A DNA stretch of 21,029 nucleotides from Flammeovirgaceae bacterium UBA1842 (GTDB lineage Bacteria > Bacteroidota > Bacteroidia > Cytophagales > Cyclobacteriaceae), in assembly GCA_002338655.1 (NCBI GenBank), contig DDIU01000025.1:1-21029 (forward strand). The letters run 5' to 3'. The position numbers and the translations under genes were made by a program. Shown in pieces: positions 1 to 7,729 of this stretch (the first letter of the stretch is position 1; each line of letters begins with the position of its first letter). Under the pieces are notes generated by a model, which saw only the letters and a program-made list of their open reading frames with translations, was not told where the DNA came from and ran no database searches.

Positions 1-146
1 GCAATGGCCGCCTCAAACTCTACGTTCATTCCTGCTTTGGGCAGAATATAAAGTGATTCTGATAGTTTAGATGTTTTCTTGTCTGTTTGAGCCCAAGCCG
101 AAAAGCAAAAGAACATAGCAATGATTGAAATTGAAACTTTTTTCAT
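1..146 (-). CDS. secreted or outer-membrane protein, N-terminal part only
   Basis: This is the first 48 codons of a minus-strand gene that runs off the left edge of the window. The ATG is read from 146 downwards. It begins with a classic signal peptide: two lysines, a hydrophobic core at residues 4-16, then SAWA followed by Gln, with cleavage expected after Ala19. The mature start is polar (TDKKTSKLSE) and is followed by SLYILPKAGMNVEF, which resembles the first beta strand of small beta-barrel outer-membrane proteins. That resemblance is only an impression from a short stretch, so no family is assigned. The 690-base gap upstream must hold its promoter. Confidence 0.7.
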   Translation of the reverse strand, partial: MKKVSISIIAMFFCFSAWAQTDKKTSKLSESLYILPKAGMNVEFEAAI

Positions 147-837
147 AACAAATACTTATTTGGTGAGGCAAACAAGGTAGTGATATAATATTTGTATTAA
201 CAGATAAAATCAATATATAATATTGAATCGGCATTAATTTATTTATCAAAACAATAGAAAATATGGTATTGTAAAATGTTGAAATCCATGTTTGAAAGGA
301 TTTAAGTCAGGCTGATTATGTGCATAAAGAAATCCTCTTTACTATGACCTTTACTATTTTAAAACGAAAATGTATGACTATACTTTATAACGAACAAGCT
401 TGATTGTGTTGTTGGCAGGGTAGGGTCAGATCTTTGCTTATCCGCATTGTAGTTGCCATTATAAACTAAATGAGTCATTTTAAATTGAATGAGTTCAGCC
501 AATCTATTAAAAAATTCCAAAACAGAAATATTTTTTTTTGAAAAGGAAAATTTATAAAAGCCTAATAATCTGTGGGTTAAAGAATGATCGAAAAGTAGAA
601 AATTTTGCATGTAATAAAATAGGCGAAATAAAATATTGCATCTAGAATTATTTTTGTAAATAGCAGGGTCGAATGAAACAATATTTATTGATGCAACCAC
701 TTATCCGTTCAATCCGAACAATGCGCATAATAAACTCAACACTCTCCATTATTTTGTATCATTTTTATTACTGTCATTTTTTAAGTAATTGACGGTAAAT
801 TATATATGAATTTTATTTTCAACCAAACCAATAACCA
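147..837. other. AT-rich intergenic region between divergent genes
   Basis: These 690 bases separate the start of the left-edge minus gene from the start of the protease gene and should hold both promoters. The only sizeable open frame (359-700, minus, GTG start, 113 codons) has no signal peptide, no recognisable motif and a composition rich in Phe, Asn, Tyr and Ser, as expected of translated AT-rich non-coding DNA. I do not call it a gene. No RNA gene or clear repeat was seen. Just before the protease start there is a TTGAC at about 790 and a T-rich stretch at about 810-820, which is a weak promoter candidate only. Confidence 0.5.
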
Positions 838-3375
838 ATGATTAAACATTTACTTACTTTAGGACTGGCCATTTGCATAACATCGGTGATGTATGCCCAA
901 AGTGGCCCAACGCGGACTTGTGCTGCTCAGGACATTTATGAGCAACAAAGCAAGAACCCAAAAATTGCCCAAAACAGGCAGGCGATTGAAGCTCAGACCC
1001 GGGCTTTTCTTGAAAGGAAAGAAAAGGGCGATTACAATGCACGTACAGGGGTATTAACTATTCCCATTATTGTCCATGTACTTTACAGAACTTCTCAAGA
1101 GAACATCAGTGATGCTCAAATACAGTCACAAATCGATGTCCTTAACGAGGATTTTAGAAAGCTGAATAGTGATGTTTCCAATACTCCCTCTGAGTTTACT
1201 GCAGTCGATACTGAGATTCAGTTCACGTTGAACTATATCACAAGAAAATCAACAACAAAAACATCTTGGGGTACTAACGATGCGATGAAGAAATCTTCAC
1301 AAGGGGGTGTTGACCCTGTAGATCCGGCTAATAACCTGAACATGTGGATCTGTAATATCGGTGGTGGAATTTTGGGGTATGCTCAGTTTCCTGGTGGCCC
1401 AGCCTCTACTGATGGTGTGGTGTTTTCCCCACAATATTGTGGTAGCATAGACAAGCAGCCTTCAGGCGAAACTTTCTATCTAAGTGCCCCTTTTAATAAA
1501 GGCCGTACTGCTACTCACGAAATTGGTCATTACCTAAACCTTAGACATATCTGGGGTGACGGTGGATGTAGTGTTGATGATTTTGTCTCTGATACTCCTT
1601 TGGCGGCAGCTGCCAATTATGGATGCCCTTCTTACCCTTCTAAGTCTTGTTCAAGCAATGGAGGATTTACAAGCGACATGTTTATGAACTACATGGACTA
1701 TGTTGATGATGCTTGTATGTTTATGTTTAGCCCAGGCCAGAAAGCAAGAATGGATGCGATTTTTGAACCTGGTGGAGCAAGAGAAGGTCTTGGAACTACT
1801 TCTGGAGGTTGTTCATTGACAGCTCCTGCTGGTTTAGCTTCCTCTGGAATCACAGACACTGGCTTTACTTTAAACTGGAATGCTGTTTCTAGTGCAGTTT
1901 CCTATACTGTAACTTATGGCAGCCAATCAGCTACCGTTACTGGAACTTCATTTAATGCAAGTGGACTTACTGCCGGAACAGCCTATACTTGTAATGTTAA
2001 AGCCAACTGTTCATCAGGTAGCGGTGCTACTTCCTCCAACTTGGTGGTAACTACCACAGGAAGTAATTGTAATGCTGGCCCAGTGACATTAACATTGGTA
2101 ACCGATAATTATGCTTCTGAAACTTCTTGGTCATTGAAAAAGAATGGAACAACAGTAGCATCCAGCGGCTCACTAAGTAATAACACCACTTACAATGTTT
2201 CATTGGATTACGGTGACGGTTCTTATTCATTTACTATCAATGATAGCTATGGAGATGGTATCTGCTGTTCTTATGGAAGTGGATCATACACTTTGAAGGA
2301 TGCAAACAATAATGTAATAGCTACAGGTGGTGCTTATGGTTCTGGGGAAACCAAGACCTATTGTACTGAGGGTGGAGCACCAGCTGATACCCAGGCACCA
2401 ACCGCTCCCGGTAGCCTTGCGGCCTCAAATGTAACTACATCATCTGCTAGCCTTTCCTGGTCAGCTTCTACTGACAATGTAGGCGTAACAGGTTACGATG
2501 TATTTGTTAATGGCACATTGGATGGATCCACAGCTTCTACTTCTTATAGTGTAACTGGATTAGCATCGTCTACGACTTATACATTGTCAGTAAAGGCAAA
2601 GGATGCTGCTGGAAACGTATCCTCTGCAAGTGCTGTAAATGTGACTACCTTGGCCAATACAGTAACTTACTGTGCTTCTAAAGGAAACTCAACTAGTGAT
2701 GAGTGGATTCAGAAAGTTGTTTTTGGTTCTATTAACAATACTTCTGGAGCAAATGGTGGCTATGCCGATTTCACAGCACAGTCTACCTCTGTAAACAAAG
2801 GATCAAGCTACTCAATCACAATTACTCCAGGATGGGCTGGAACTAAATACCGTGAAGCCTATAGAGTATGGATAGATTATAACCAAGATGGGGACTTTAA
2901 TGATTCAGGCGAACAAGTGTATAGTAAGAGTAGATCAACCAACTCTACCGCAAGTGGAAGTTTCACCATCCCAACCTCTGCTCTTTCAGGAGCTACAAGA
3001 ATGCGGGTTTCTATGAAATACAACTCAAATCCATCTCCATGCGAAACATTTAGCTATGGTGAAGTGGAAGATTATACTGTGATCATAGGTGGAGGAGCAA
3101 GATCTATTGAAGAATCGAATGTAGCCGCATTTGGAATGTACCCTAACCCTGCTTTTGACCAAACTACAGTGCATGCTACATTATCAATAGCTACTGATGT
3201 AAACATTGTGATGTTTGATGCCATGGGAAGAAGTGTTTATACAAGTAATGTAAAAGCAGCTCCTGCGGGAAATTTTGAACATGCAATCGACTTGAGCAAT
3301 ATGCAAAAAGGCTTATACTATGTAGTGGTAAAAGGCCAGAACATCAAGGAAACGAGAAAGCTTTTAATAGAGTAA
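838..3375 (+). CDS. T9SS-secreted M43 (pappalysin/cytophagalysin-like) zinc metalloprotease with FN3 and GEVED domains
   Basis: This is an 845-residue secreted zinc protease. Residues 1-20 are a signal peptide ending in MYA before Gln21. The catalytic domain spans about 60-320 and carries HEIGHYLNLRH, so His227, Glu228, His231 and His237 form the HExxHxxxxxH zinc site. A downstream MNYMD (Met-turn Met286) and paired cysteines fit M43. Next come a fibronectin type III domain (about 329-408), a Gly/Ser/Asp-rich beta domain with a DGICC motif (about 411-508), a second FN3 (about 521-606) and a GEVED domain (about 611-752, with IDYNQDGDF and GEVEDY). The last 80 residues (YPNPA, then GRSVY, GLYYVVV and KLLIE) are a type A T9SS sorting domain, so the protein should cross the outer membrane and be cell-surface bound or released. 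The likely role is degradation of extracellular protein. The ATG follows an A-rich leader with no Shine-Dalgarno sequence, as is usual in this phylum. The gene is monocistronic. Confidence 0.95.
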   Translation: MIKHLLTLGLAICITSVMYAQSGPTRTCAAQDIYEQQSKNPKIAQNRQAIEAQTRAFLERKEKGDYNARTGVLTIPIIVHVLYRTSQENISDAQIQSQIDVLNEDFRKLNSDVSNTPSEFTAVDTEIQFTLNYITRKSTTKTSWGTNDAMKKSSQGGVDPVDPANNLNMWICNIGGGILGYAQFPGGPASTDGVVFSPQYCGSIDKQPSGETFYLSAPFNKGRTATHEIGHYLNLRHIWGDGGCSVDDFVSDTPLAAAANYGCPSYPSKSCSSNGGFTSDMFMNYMDYVDDACMFMFSPGQKARMDAIFEPGGAREGLGTTSGGCSLTAPAGLASSGITDTGFTLNWNAVSSAVSYTVTYGSQSATVTGTSFNASGLTAGTAYTCNVKANCSSGSGATSSNLVVTTTGSNCNAGPVTLTLVTDNYASETSWSLKKNGTTVASSGSLSNNTTYNVSLDYGDGSYSFTINDSYGDGICCSYGSGSYTLKDANNNVIATGGAYGSGETKTYCTEGGAPADTQAPTAPGSLAASNVTTSSASLSWSASTDNVGVTGYDVFVNGTLDGSTASTSYSVTGLASSTTYTLSVKAKDAAGNVSSASAVNVTTLANTVTYCASKGNSTSDEWIQKVVFGSINNTSGANGGYADFTAQSTSVNKGSSYSITITPGWAGTKYREAYRVWIDYNQDGDFNDSGEQVYSKSRSTNSTASGSFTIPTSALSGATRMRVSMKYNSNPSPCETFSYGEVEDYTVIIGGGARSIEESNVAAFGMYPNPAFDQTTVHATLSIATDVNIVMFDAMGRSVYTSNVKAAPAGNFEHAIDLSNMQKGLYYVVVKGQNIKETRKLLIE

Positions 3376-3408
3376 TCTTATTATAGAAACTGTTTAGTTT
3401 CAAATATG

Positions 3409-3460
3409 AAGAGGTTGCCCAATAAGTCGAAATGACTTTCTTAGGCAGCCTCTTTTTATT
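3409..3460 (+). terminator. intrinsic terminator of the protease gene
   Basis: An 11-bp stem (AAGAGGTTGCC paired with GGCAGCCTCTT, one G-T pair) is followed by TTTTTATT. The loop contains a smaller hairpin (AAGTC, GAAAT, GACTT), so the structure is branched. It lies 33 bases past the stop codon, in the gap between convergent genes. Confidence 0.8.
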
Positions 3461-3483
3461 AAAAATGTAGAAGAATACCGGTA

Positions 3484-3969
3484 CTAATTAGCCTGTAATT
3501 TGGTATTGATCAACTCTTCCCATTTTAAGGCCAGTTGAAACTCACCGTTTAATTGGAAGCTGTCTTTAGCATTGTAAAGCTCGATTTTCAAATCTTCAGG
3601 TCTTTTATTTTTTGGTACAAAAGCTAATTCAAGACGCTCAACGAATGATTCAACATTACCCGACTTAGTGGTGTTATTGATAGAATTCACCTTACATTTT
3701 TGAATTTCATCAAGTGAAATTACCTTTTCAACTTCGAGTTCATTTTTATTCTTATAAAAAACAACTGCTTGTTGATTGGAGGTGAACCCAATGGCGAACC
3801 CCGGACCTAAATCAAACTCATTGATGCTGCTGTTAATTTTATTGGCAATTGCTTGGAGTGAGTTAAACAATTGTTTTTCCCTGTCTTTTCTGCTTTTACT
3901 CATTAGCACAAATGGCAATGAGATAAGGGCTATGGATACAAGCCCTATTATGGTTGTACTGAATTCCAT
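3484..3969 (-). CDS. small single-pass membrane protein of unknown function
   Basis: This 161-residue protein is not recognised. It has an N-terminal hydrophobic segment (about residues 5-24), followed by a basic stretch SKSRKDREKQ that predicts the C-terminal part faces the cytoplasm. A short helix (LFNSLQAIANKINSSI) and then a beta-rich domain of about 110 residues follow, with alternating strands such as FAIGFTSNQQAVVFY and ESFVERLELAFV. No catalytic motif or cysteine cluster is visible. It lies 107 bases downstream of another small membrane-anchored gene on the same strand, with two perfect hairpins between them. The ATG start is the only one that keeps the membrane segment. Confidence 0.7.
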   Translation of the reverse strand: MEFSTTIIGLVSIALISLPFVLMSKSRKDREKQLFNSLQAIANKINSSINEFDLGPGFAIGFTSNQQAVVFYKNKNELEVEKVISLDEIQKCKVNSINNTTKSGNVESFVERLELAFVPKNKRPEDLKIELYNAKDSFQLNGEFQLALKWEELINTKLQAN

Positions 3970-3997
3970 TTTTATTTTGATTTATTGATTATTAATG

Positions 3998-4059
3998 AAC
4001 CAGTAGAATCAATAATCTACTGGTTGCTGATTATGATGGTCTGTAGAATGTCAGACCAT
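3998..4059. repeat. two adjacent perfect hairpins in a 107-bp intergenic gap
   Basis: The first is a 10-bp perfect inverted repeat, AACCAGTAGA (3998-4007) and TCTACTGGTT (4016-4025), with an 8-base loop. The second is an 8-bp perfect inverted repeat, ATGGTCTG (4036-4043) and CAGACCAT (4052-4059), also with an 8-base loop. They sit between two minus-strand genes, 28 bases or more before the start of the downstream one. Neither is followed on the minus strand by a clear T-run, so they may be unusual terminators, an attenuator in the leader, or protein-binding palindromes. Confidence 0.6.
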
Positions 4060-4076
4060 AGGAATTGTTATAATTT

Positions 4077-4472
4077 TTACCAGAAAAAATGGAATGGAAA
4101 TAGAAGATTTGTTTTCTTGAGCCTTATCCTCAAGTTAAGAATAAGGCATTCATTTTGTTTGAAGAGGCTTTTGATGCCTATATTGTAATCCTTCAAATAG
4201 CCTATGACCTGCTTAGCGGCATCGTGACTTTGCCCACCCTGTGTGATGTTTTCTGCCAATGACAGATACTCTGACTGTGAGCCTAAGTAAAACAGATCAA
4301 TAGAAGAGGCACTTAAATATTGACTGCTTTTAGTTTGGGATTTTGAAGATTGGGAATGTTGATAGTATACATTGGAAAAGCCCAAAGTGATGCCATAGCC
4401 CAGTAGTAAAACTAGCGTGGTAGATAGGATATGCTTATTGAGCTTCAAAACAGGATACTTTAGCATATGCAA
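4077..4472 (-). CDS. hypothetical exported or membrane-anchored small protein
   Basis: This 131-codon frame is probably real but not recognised. After a short basic N terminus there is one hydrophobic segment (about residues 15-34, STTLVLLLGYGITLGF), which fits a signal anchor. A Ser/Gln-rich linker (HSQSSKSQTKSSQ) follows, then a helical region with YLSLAENITQ and KQVIGYLKDYNIGIKSLF. The C terminus is oddly hydrophobic (LLFPFHFFW). Starting at Met3 (4466) is equally possible. Its promoter would lie in the 66 bases between the gene and the palindromic array ending at 4539. I saw no domain, and coding status rests on the membrane segment, strand context and length. Confidence 0.5.
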   Translation of the reverse strand: MHMLKYPVLKLNKHILSTTLVLLLGYGITLGFSNVYYQHSQSSKSQTKSSQYLSASSIDLFYLGSQSEYLSLAENITQGGQSHDAAKQVIGYLKDYNIGIKSLFKQNECLILNLRIRLKKTNLLFPFHFFW

Positions 4473-4538
4473 AATTGCAGTTAATATTTGGATTGTTATT
4501 TATTGGATGAAAATATTTCTTTTACTTCCGTACAGTGA

Positions 4539-4993
4539 CTGGAAATTGCGAGGACGCTAGGACGAAGCAATCCTAATATTAGGATGCAGGTAGAGTAATT
4601 TATATTATTTGCTGTTGGACACACGTAGGTTAAATCAAAGATTGCTTCTTCGCTCGTGCCTCACTCATCGCAATGGCTGTTGATCTGGAAATTGCGAGGA
4701 CGCTAGGACGAAGCAATCCCAATATTAGGATGCAGGTAGAGTAATTTATACTATTTACTGTTGGACGCTCGTGGGTTAAATAAAAGATTGCTTCTTCGCT
4801 CGTGCCTCACTCATCGCAATGACTATTGATCTGGAAATTGCGAGGACGCTAGGACGAAGCAATCCAAAATATTAAGATGCAGGAAAGTAATTTATAGTAT
4901 CTATTGTTGGACACACGTAGGTTAAATAAAAGATTGCTTCTTCGTTCGTGCCTCACTCATCGCAATGACAATTGATCTGGAAATTGCGAGGAG
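4539..4993. repeat. tandem array of about 146-bp imperfect palindromic units (3 full copies plus a fragment)
   Basis: Units begin at 4539, 4686, 4831 and 4977 (spacings 147, 145 and 146), each with CTGGAAATTGCGAGGA. The fourth is cut after 17 bases. In each unit a left arm, ATTGCGAGGACGCTAGGACG then AAGCAATC, is mirrored by a right arm, GATTGCTTCTTCGCTCGTGC then CTCACTCATCGCAAT, about 80 bases later. Every unit could therefore fold as a long imperfect hairpin. The copies differ by scattered substitutions, most in the middle. The array fills the gap between the S4 gene's 3' end and the 5' side of the 4077-4472 gene. The ATTGCGAGGA...AAGCAATC type of palindrome is, to my knowledge, a widespread dispersed repeat in bacterial genomes. 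No open frame spans it. Confidence 0.9.
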
Positions 4994-5021
4994 TCATTAG
5001 CTGAATATTGTAAATAACCTC

Positions 5022-5234
5022 TTACTCCACCTTACCCTCTTTCTCAGCAAAAATTACATTGTCCCCAGCGAACATTTTTTTGCGTACCCGGGTTTCAGTC
5101 TCACCATTGACGGATACTTGGCCTTCCTTAATAACGGTTTTGGCTTCACCACCACTGGCCACCCAGTTAAATCTTTTGAGCAGATTATTCAGCTCAATAT
5201 ATGCTTCACCTTCTTTAAGTTTAAATACTTCCAT
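5022..5234 (-). CDS. S4-domain RNA-binding protein (YbcJ-like)
   Basis: This is a 70-residue protein made almost only of an S4 RNA-binding fold. The signature is in order: IELNNLLKRFNWVASGGEAKTVI, then EGQVSVNGE, then a basic RVRKKMFAGD, then VIF. This matches the small stand-alone S4 proteins of the YbcJ family, which bind structured RNA and are thought to be linked to ribosomes. It starts 20 bases after the stop of the antiporter gene on the same strand, so the two are probably co-transcribed. No functional link between them is obvious. The palindromic array begins 28 bases past its stop. Confidence 0.88.
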   Translation of the reverse strand: MEVFKLKEGEAYIELNNLLKRFNWVASGGEAKTVIKEGQVSVNGETETRVRKKMFAGDNVIFAEKEGKVE

Positions 5235-5254
5235 AGGAGCAAATATATTTATAA

Positions 5255-6724
5255 TTAGGGTCTGTCCATTTTAAGTGATTCATAAACTTCATCGAGAATT
5301 TCAGGTTTATCCATGAGCACCACCAATTTATCGTTGGTATAAAGTTCTGTAGAGCCGTTTGGAGTGAGGTAATTTCCGTTTCGCTCTACCATAGCAATAA
5401 TTGCGTTTTTGGGAAAGTTCAAATCCACTATTTTTAATCCTACCACCGAAGCACCTTCGTTAAGATGGATCTCTTCCATAATGGTTTTGGGGTTTTCGGC
5501 CAGCAACTCATCTGTTGGGGATAAGGGTTTGGGTTTGCCACGCAAACCAACATTAAGCCATTTAGCAACTATAGACAATGTGGTTCCCTGAAAAAGCACT
5601 GAAGTTATGGAAACGAAAAATACGATATTGAAAATTACATTGGCCTTGTCTATACCTGCCAACAGCGGATAGGTGGCAAATACAATGGGTACCGCCCCAC
5701 GTAACCCAACCCATGAGATATAGAATCTGCGCCTCAGTTTCATTTTGAATGGAATGAGTGAAACAAACACCGCCAATGGACGCGCAACCAATATTAAAAA
5801 GACAGAGATCAGCAGGCCAATTCCGATGTATGGAACGATCTCGGAAGGGTAGACCAATAAACCTAAAGTAAGGAATAGCACTATTTGCATCAACCACGCT
5901 AGACCATCAAACATCTTCATGATCGTTTTTTTATGAATCAGGTTCGTATTACCCAAAAAAACCGAGCAAATGTATATGGCAAGAAAGCCATTGCCACCAA
6001 TGGCATTAGTGGAGGAGAAAGTTATGAACATCAGCGCAATGGCAAGCACGGGATATAATCCTTCAAAGTCCAGCCTGATCCTATTGATGACGATTTTACT
6101 AAGCTTACCAAATAAAAATCCGGCAATTCCGCCAATGGCCATTTGCATTAAGAACATTGGAATAACGGAGACAATGCCTTTATCAGGAAACTGGACGAGA
6201 GAAAGGAAAGCGATAGTGAGCACATAGGCCATGGGATCATTACTGCCACTTTCTAACTCCAGTGTAGGTCTAAGGTTCTCTTTAAGTGCTAGATTTTTAC
6301 CTCTAAGGATTGAAAAGACGGCTGCTGCATCAGTGGATGAAACAATAGCCCCTAGGAGCAAACTTTCATAAAGAGTAAAGTCTGTAATTAGATACACAAA
6401 ATACCCCAAGCCAATTGCCGTTAGGACAACCCCCACCGTAGATAGTGCTATTCCAACTTTCAATACCGGTTTAACGGATTGCCAGCTTGTATCCAAACCA
6501 CCAGAAAACAGGATGAAATTAAGCGAAACAACCCCAATAAATTGGGCCACCTGAGGGTTGTCAAAGTAGATTCCCCCAATACCATCTGAGCCAGCCAACA
6601 TACCAATGGTCAGGAATAACAATAAAGTGGGTATACCAAAACGATAACTCGTTTTTCCAGCTATAATACTGATAAATAGTAAAACTGAACCAATAAGGAT
6701 GATGTTTTCAATTGTTAGGTTCAT
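5255..6724 (-). CDS. nhaP2: NhaP2-type K+(Na+)/H+ antiporter (CPA1 family)
   Basis: This 489-residue inner-membrane antiporter exchanges K+ or Na+ for protons. The N-terminal Na_H_Exchanger domain (about residues 5-385) holds some twelve hydrophobic helices. Family motifs are clear: GIPTLLLFLTIGMLAG, NFILFSGGLDT, GAIVSSTDAAAVFSIL with the ion-binding Asp, ESGSNDPMA, and WVGLRGAVPIVFAT. The C-terminal part (about 405-485, with GASVVGLKIVDLNFP and NGSTELYTNDKLVVL) is a TrkA-C/RCK-C regulatory domain, typical of NhaP2/CvrA and of ligand control by nucleotides. I chose ATG 6724 because the longer frame to a TTG at 6796 adds a polar stretch that does not align with the family. The gene leads an apparent two-gene operon with the S4 protein. 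Confidence 0.93.
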   Translation of the reverse strand: MNLTIENIILIGSVLLFISIIAGKTSYRFGIPTLLLFLTIGMLAGSDGIGGIYFDNPQVAQFIGVVSLNFILFSGGLDTSWQSVKPVLKVGIALSTVGVVLTAIGLGYFVYLITDFTLYESLLLGAIVSSTDAAAVFSILRGKNLALKENLRPTLELESGSNDPMAYVLTIAFLSLVQFPDKGIVSVIPMFLMQMAIGGIAGFLFGKLSKIVINRIRLDFEGLYPVLAIALMFITFSSTNAIGGNGFLAIYICSVFLGNTNLIHKKTIMKMFDGLAWLMQIVLFLTLGLLVYPSEIVPYIGIGLLISVFLILVARPLAVFVSLIPFKMKLRRRFYISWVGLRGAVPIVFATYPLLAGIDKANVIFNIVFFVSITSVLFQGTTLSIVAKWLNVGLRGKPKPLSPTDELLAENPKTIMEEIHLNEGASVVGLKIVDLNFPKNAIIAMVERNGNYLTPNGSTELYTNDKLVVLMDKPEILDEVYESLKMDRP

Positions 6725-6856
6725 GCTTGGTGAGTCATTTCGAAATTCGGGTATCTCATTATTGTCTTTACCTCTAAAGTTGCCAAAAATTAACAATGTA
6801 TTCTAATTAAGAATATTCGTATTGCCACTTATTTTGAATCTGTAATTTTTGTTTGA

Positions 6857-6864
6857 TAATTTTA
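6857..6864 (+). promoter_or_regulatory. possible Bacteroidota-type -7 element of the methyltransferase gene
   Basis: TAATTTTA resembles the phylum's TAnnTTTG -7 element and lies 19 bases before the ATG at 6884. An upstream TTG about 20 bases earlier could be the -33 element. This is a pattern match in AT-rich DNA only. Confidence 0.25.
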
Positions 6865-6883
6865 GAATAATAAACCCCAAGAT

Positions 6884-7528
6884 ATGACCTGTGCTCATTG
6901 CTGTGATACTAATAAATTCTTCGATGAAAAAAATGCTAAGAAGGAGCTTAAGCAATATCTTAAGAAAGGTCCAACCGGTGCGACTAAGTCAATGCTTAAA
7001 GCTTTAGAAAGTATTCCAAAACAAGGTAAGTCACTATTGGATATTGGTGGCGGAATAGGAGTGCTACAATGGGAATTTCTTAAAGAGCAGGCCGATCATG
7101 TTACTGATATAGATGCTGCAACTGGATACATTGATATGATTCGTTCATTAGCAATAGAGTTTGACTATCAAGAAAAGACCACGTTCATTCAAGGGGATTT
7201 TAACGATGTCGCAGATCCATTGCCTCAGTATGATTTTGTGACACTCGATAAAGTCATATGTTGTTATCCGGACTATGAATTGATCTTAAATAATGCCCTT
7301 TCTAAGTCTGAGGGGTATATTGCTTTGTCATATCCTATAAGTAATGTGATTTCAAAATGGCTGAATAATGTGATAAGACTATACTTTTTCATTAAGAAAA
7401 GTGCATTCAAAACCTATATCCACCCATCAAAGAAAGTGGAGCGGCTGATCATTAAAAACAATTTTAAACCAATTCATAAGAGTATAAAATTCCCCTGGAA
7501 CATTCAGGTTTATAAACGGATGAACTAG
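6884..7528 (+). CDS. class I SAM-dependent methyltransferase
   Basis: This 214-residue cytoplasmic enzyme has a Rossmann-type methyltransferase core. Motif I is SLLDIGGGIGVLQWEFL (about residues 48-64). An acidic residue pair in VTDIDAA marks the ribose-binding strand, GDFNDVA is motif II/III, and YDFVTLDKVICCYPDY is the post-motif region. The first 45 residues contain a CAHCC cluster and a helix with a basic KKGPTGATK segment. A similar N terminus occurs in methyltransferases often annotated by distant similarity to Mg-protoporphyrin O-methyltransferase, but nothing here supports chlorophyll chemistry. The substrate is unknown. It stands alone, divergent from nhaP2 and convergent with the NdpA-family gene. 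Confidence 0.85.
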   Translation: MTCAHCCDTNKFFDEKNAKKELKQYLKKGPTGATKSMLKALESIPKQGKSLLDIGGGIGVLQWEFLKEQADHVTDIDAATGYIDMIRSLAIEFDYQEKTTFIQGDFNDVADPLPQYDFVTLDKVICCYPDYELILNNALSKSEGYIALSYPISNVISKWLNNVIRLYFFIKKSAFKTYIHPSKKVERLIIKNNFKPIHKSIKFPWNIQVYKRMN

Positions 7529-7729
7529 TTTAATCAGGTTGTAATTGTTTAAATCAAATACAGTGAAATGTAATCTTACCGCATTTATTCAATAGATAAT
7601 TAGTGGGTTTAAAGGAGGGCTTGATGATTATATTGATCACGAAAACGCAACAAGACAAGTAGAAAAAAGGCAACCTTAATCAGGCATGCTCAAACCAACA
7701 ACCAATTACTATCCACTAATGACCACTTG

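Noticed and set aside
359..700. 113-codon minus-strand open frame in the left intergenic gap
   Set aside because: GTG start, no motif or signal, and composition like translated AT-rich non-coding DNA. It lies where divergent promoters are expected.
6725..6796. Longer NhaP2 start at a TTG adding 24 residues
   Set aside because: The extra N terminus is polar and charged (GKDNNEIPEFRNDS), unlike the family, whose first helix directly follows the ATG at 6724.
7529..7729. Possible small gene or RNA between the methyltransferase and NdpA-family gene
   Set aside because: I found no open frame with support, no strong hairpin and no RNA gene features in these 200 bases.
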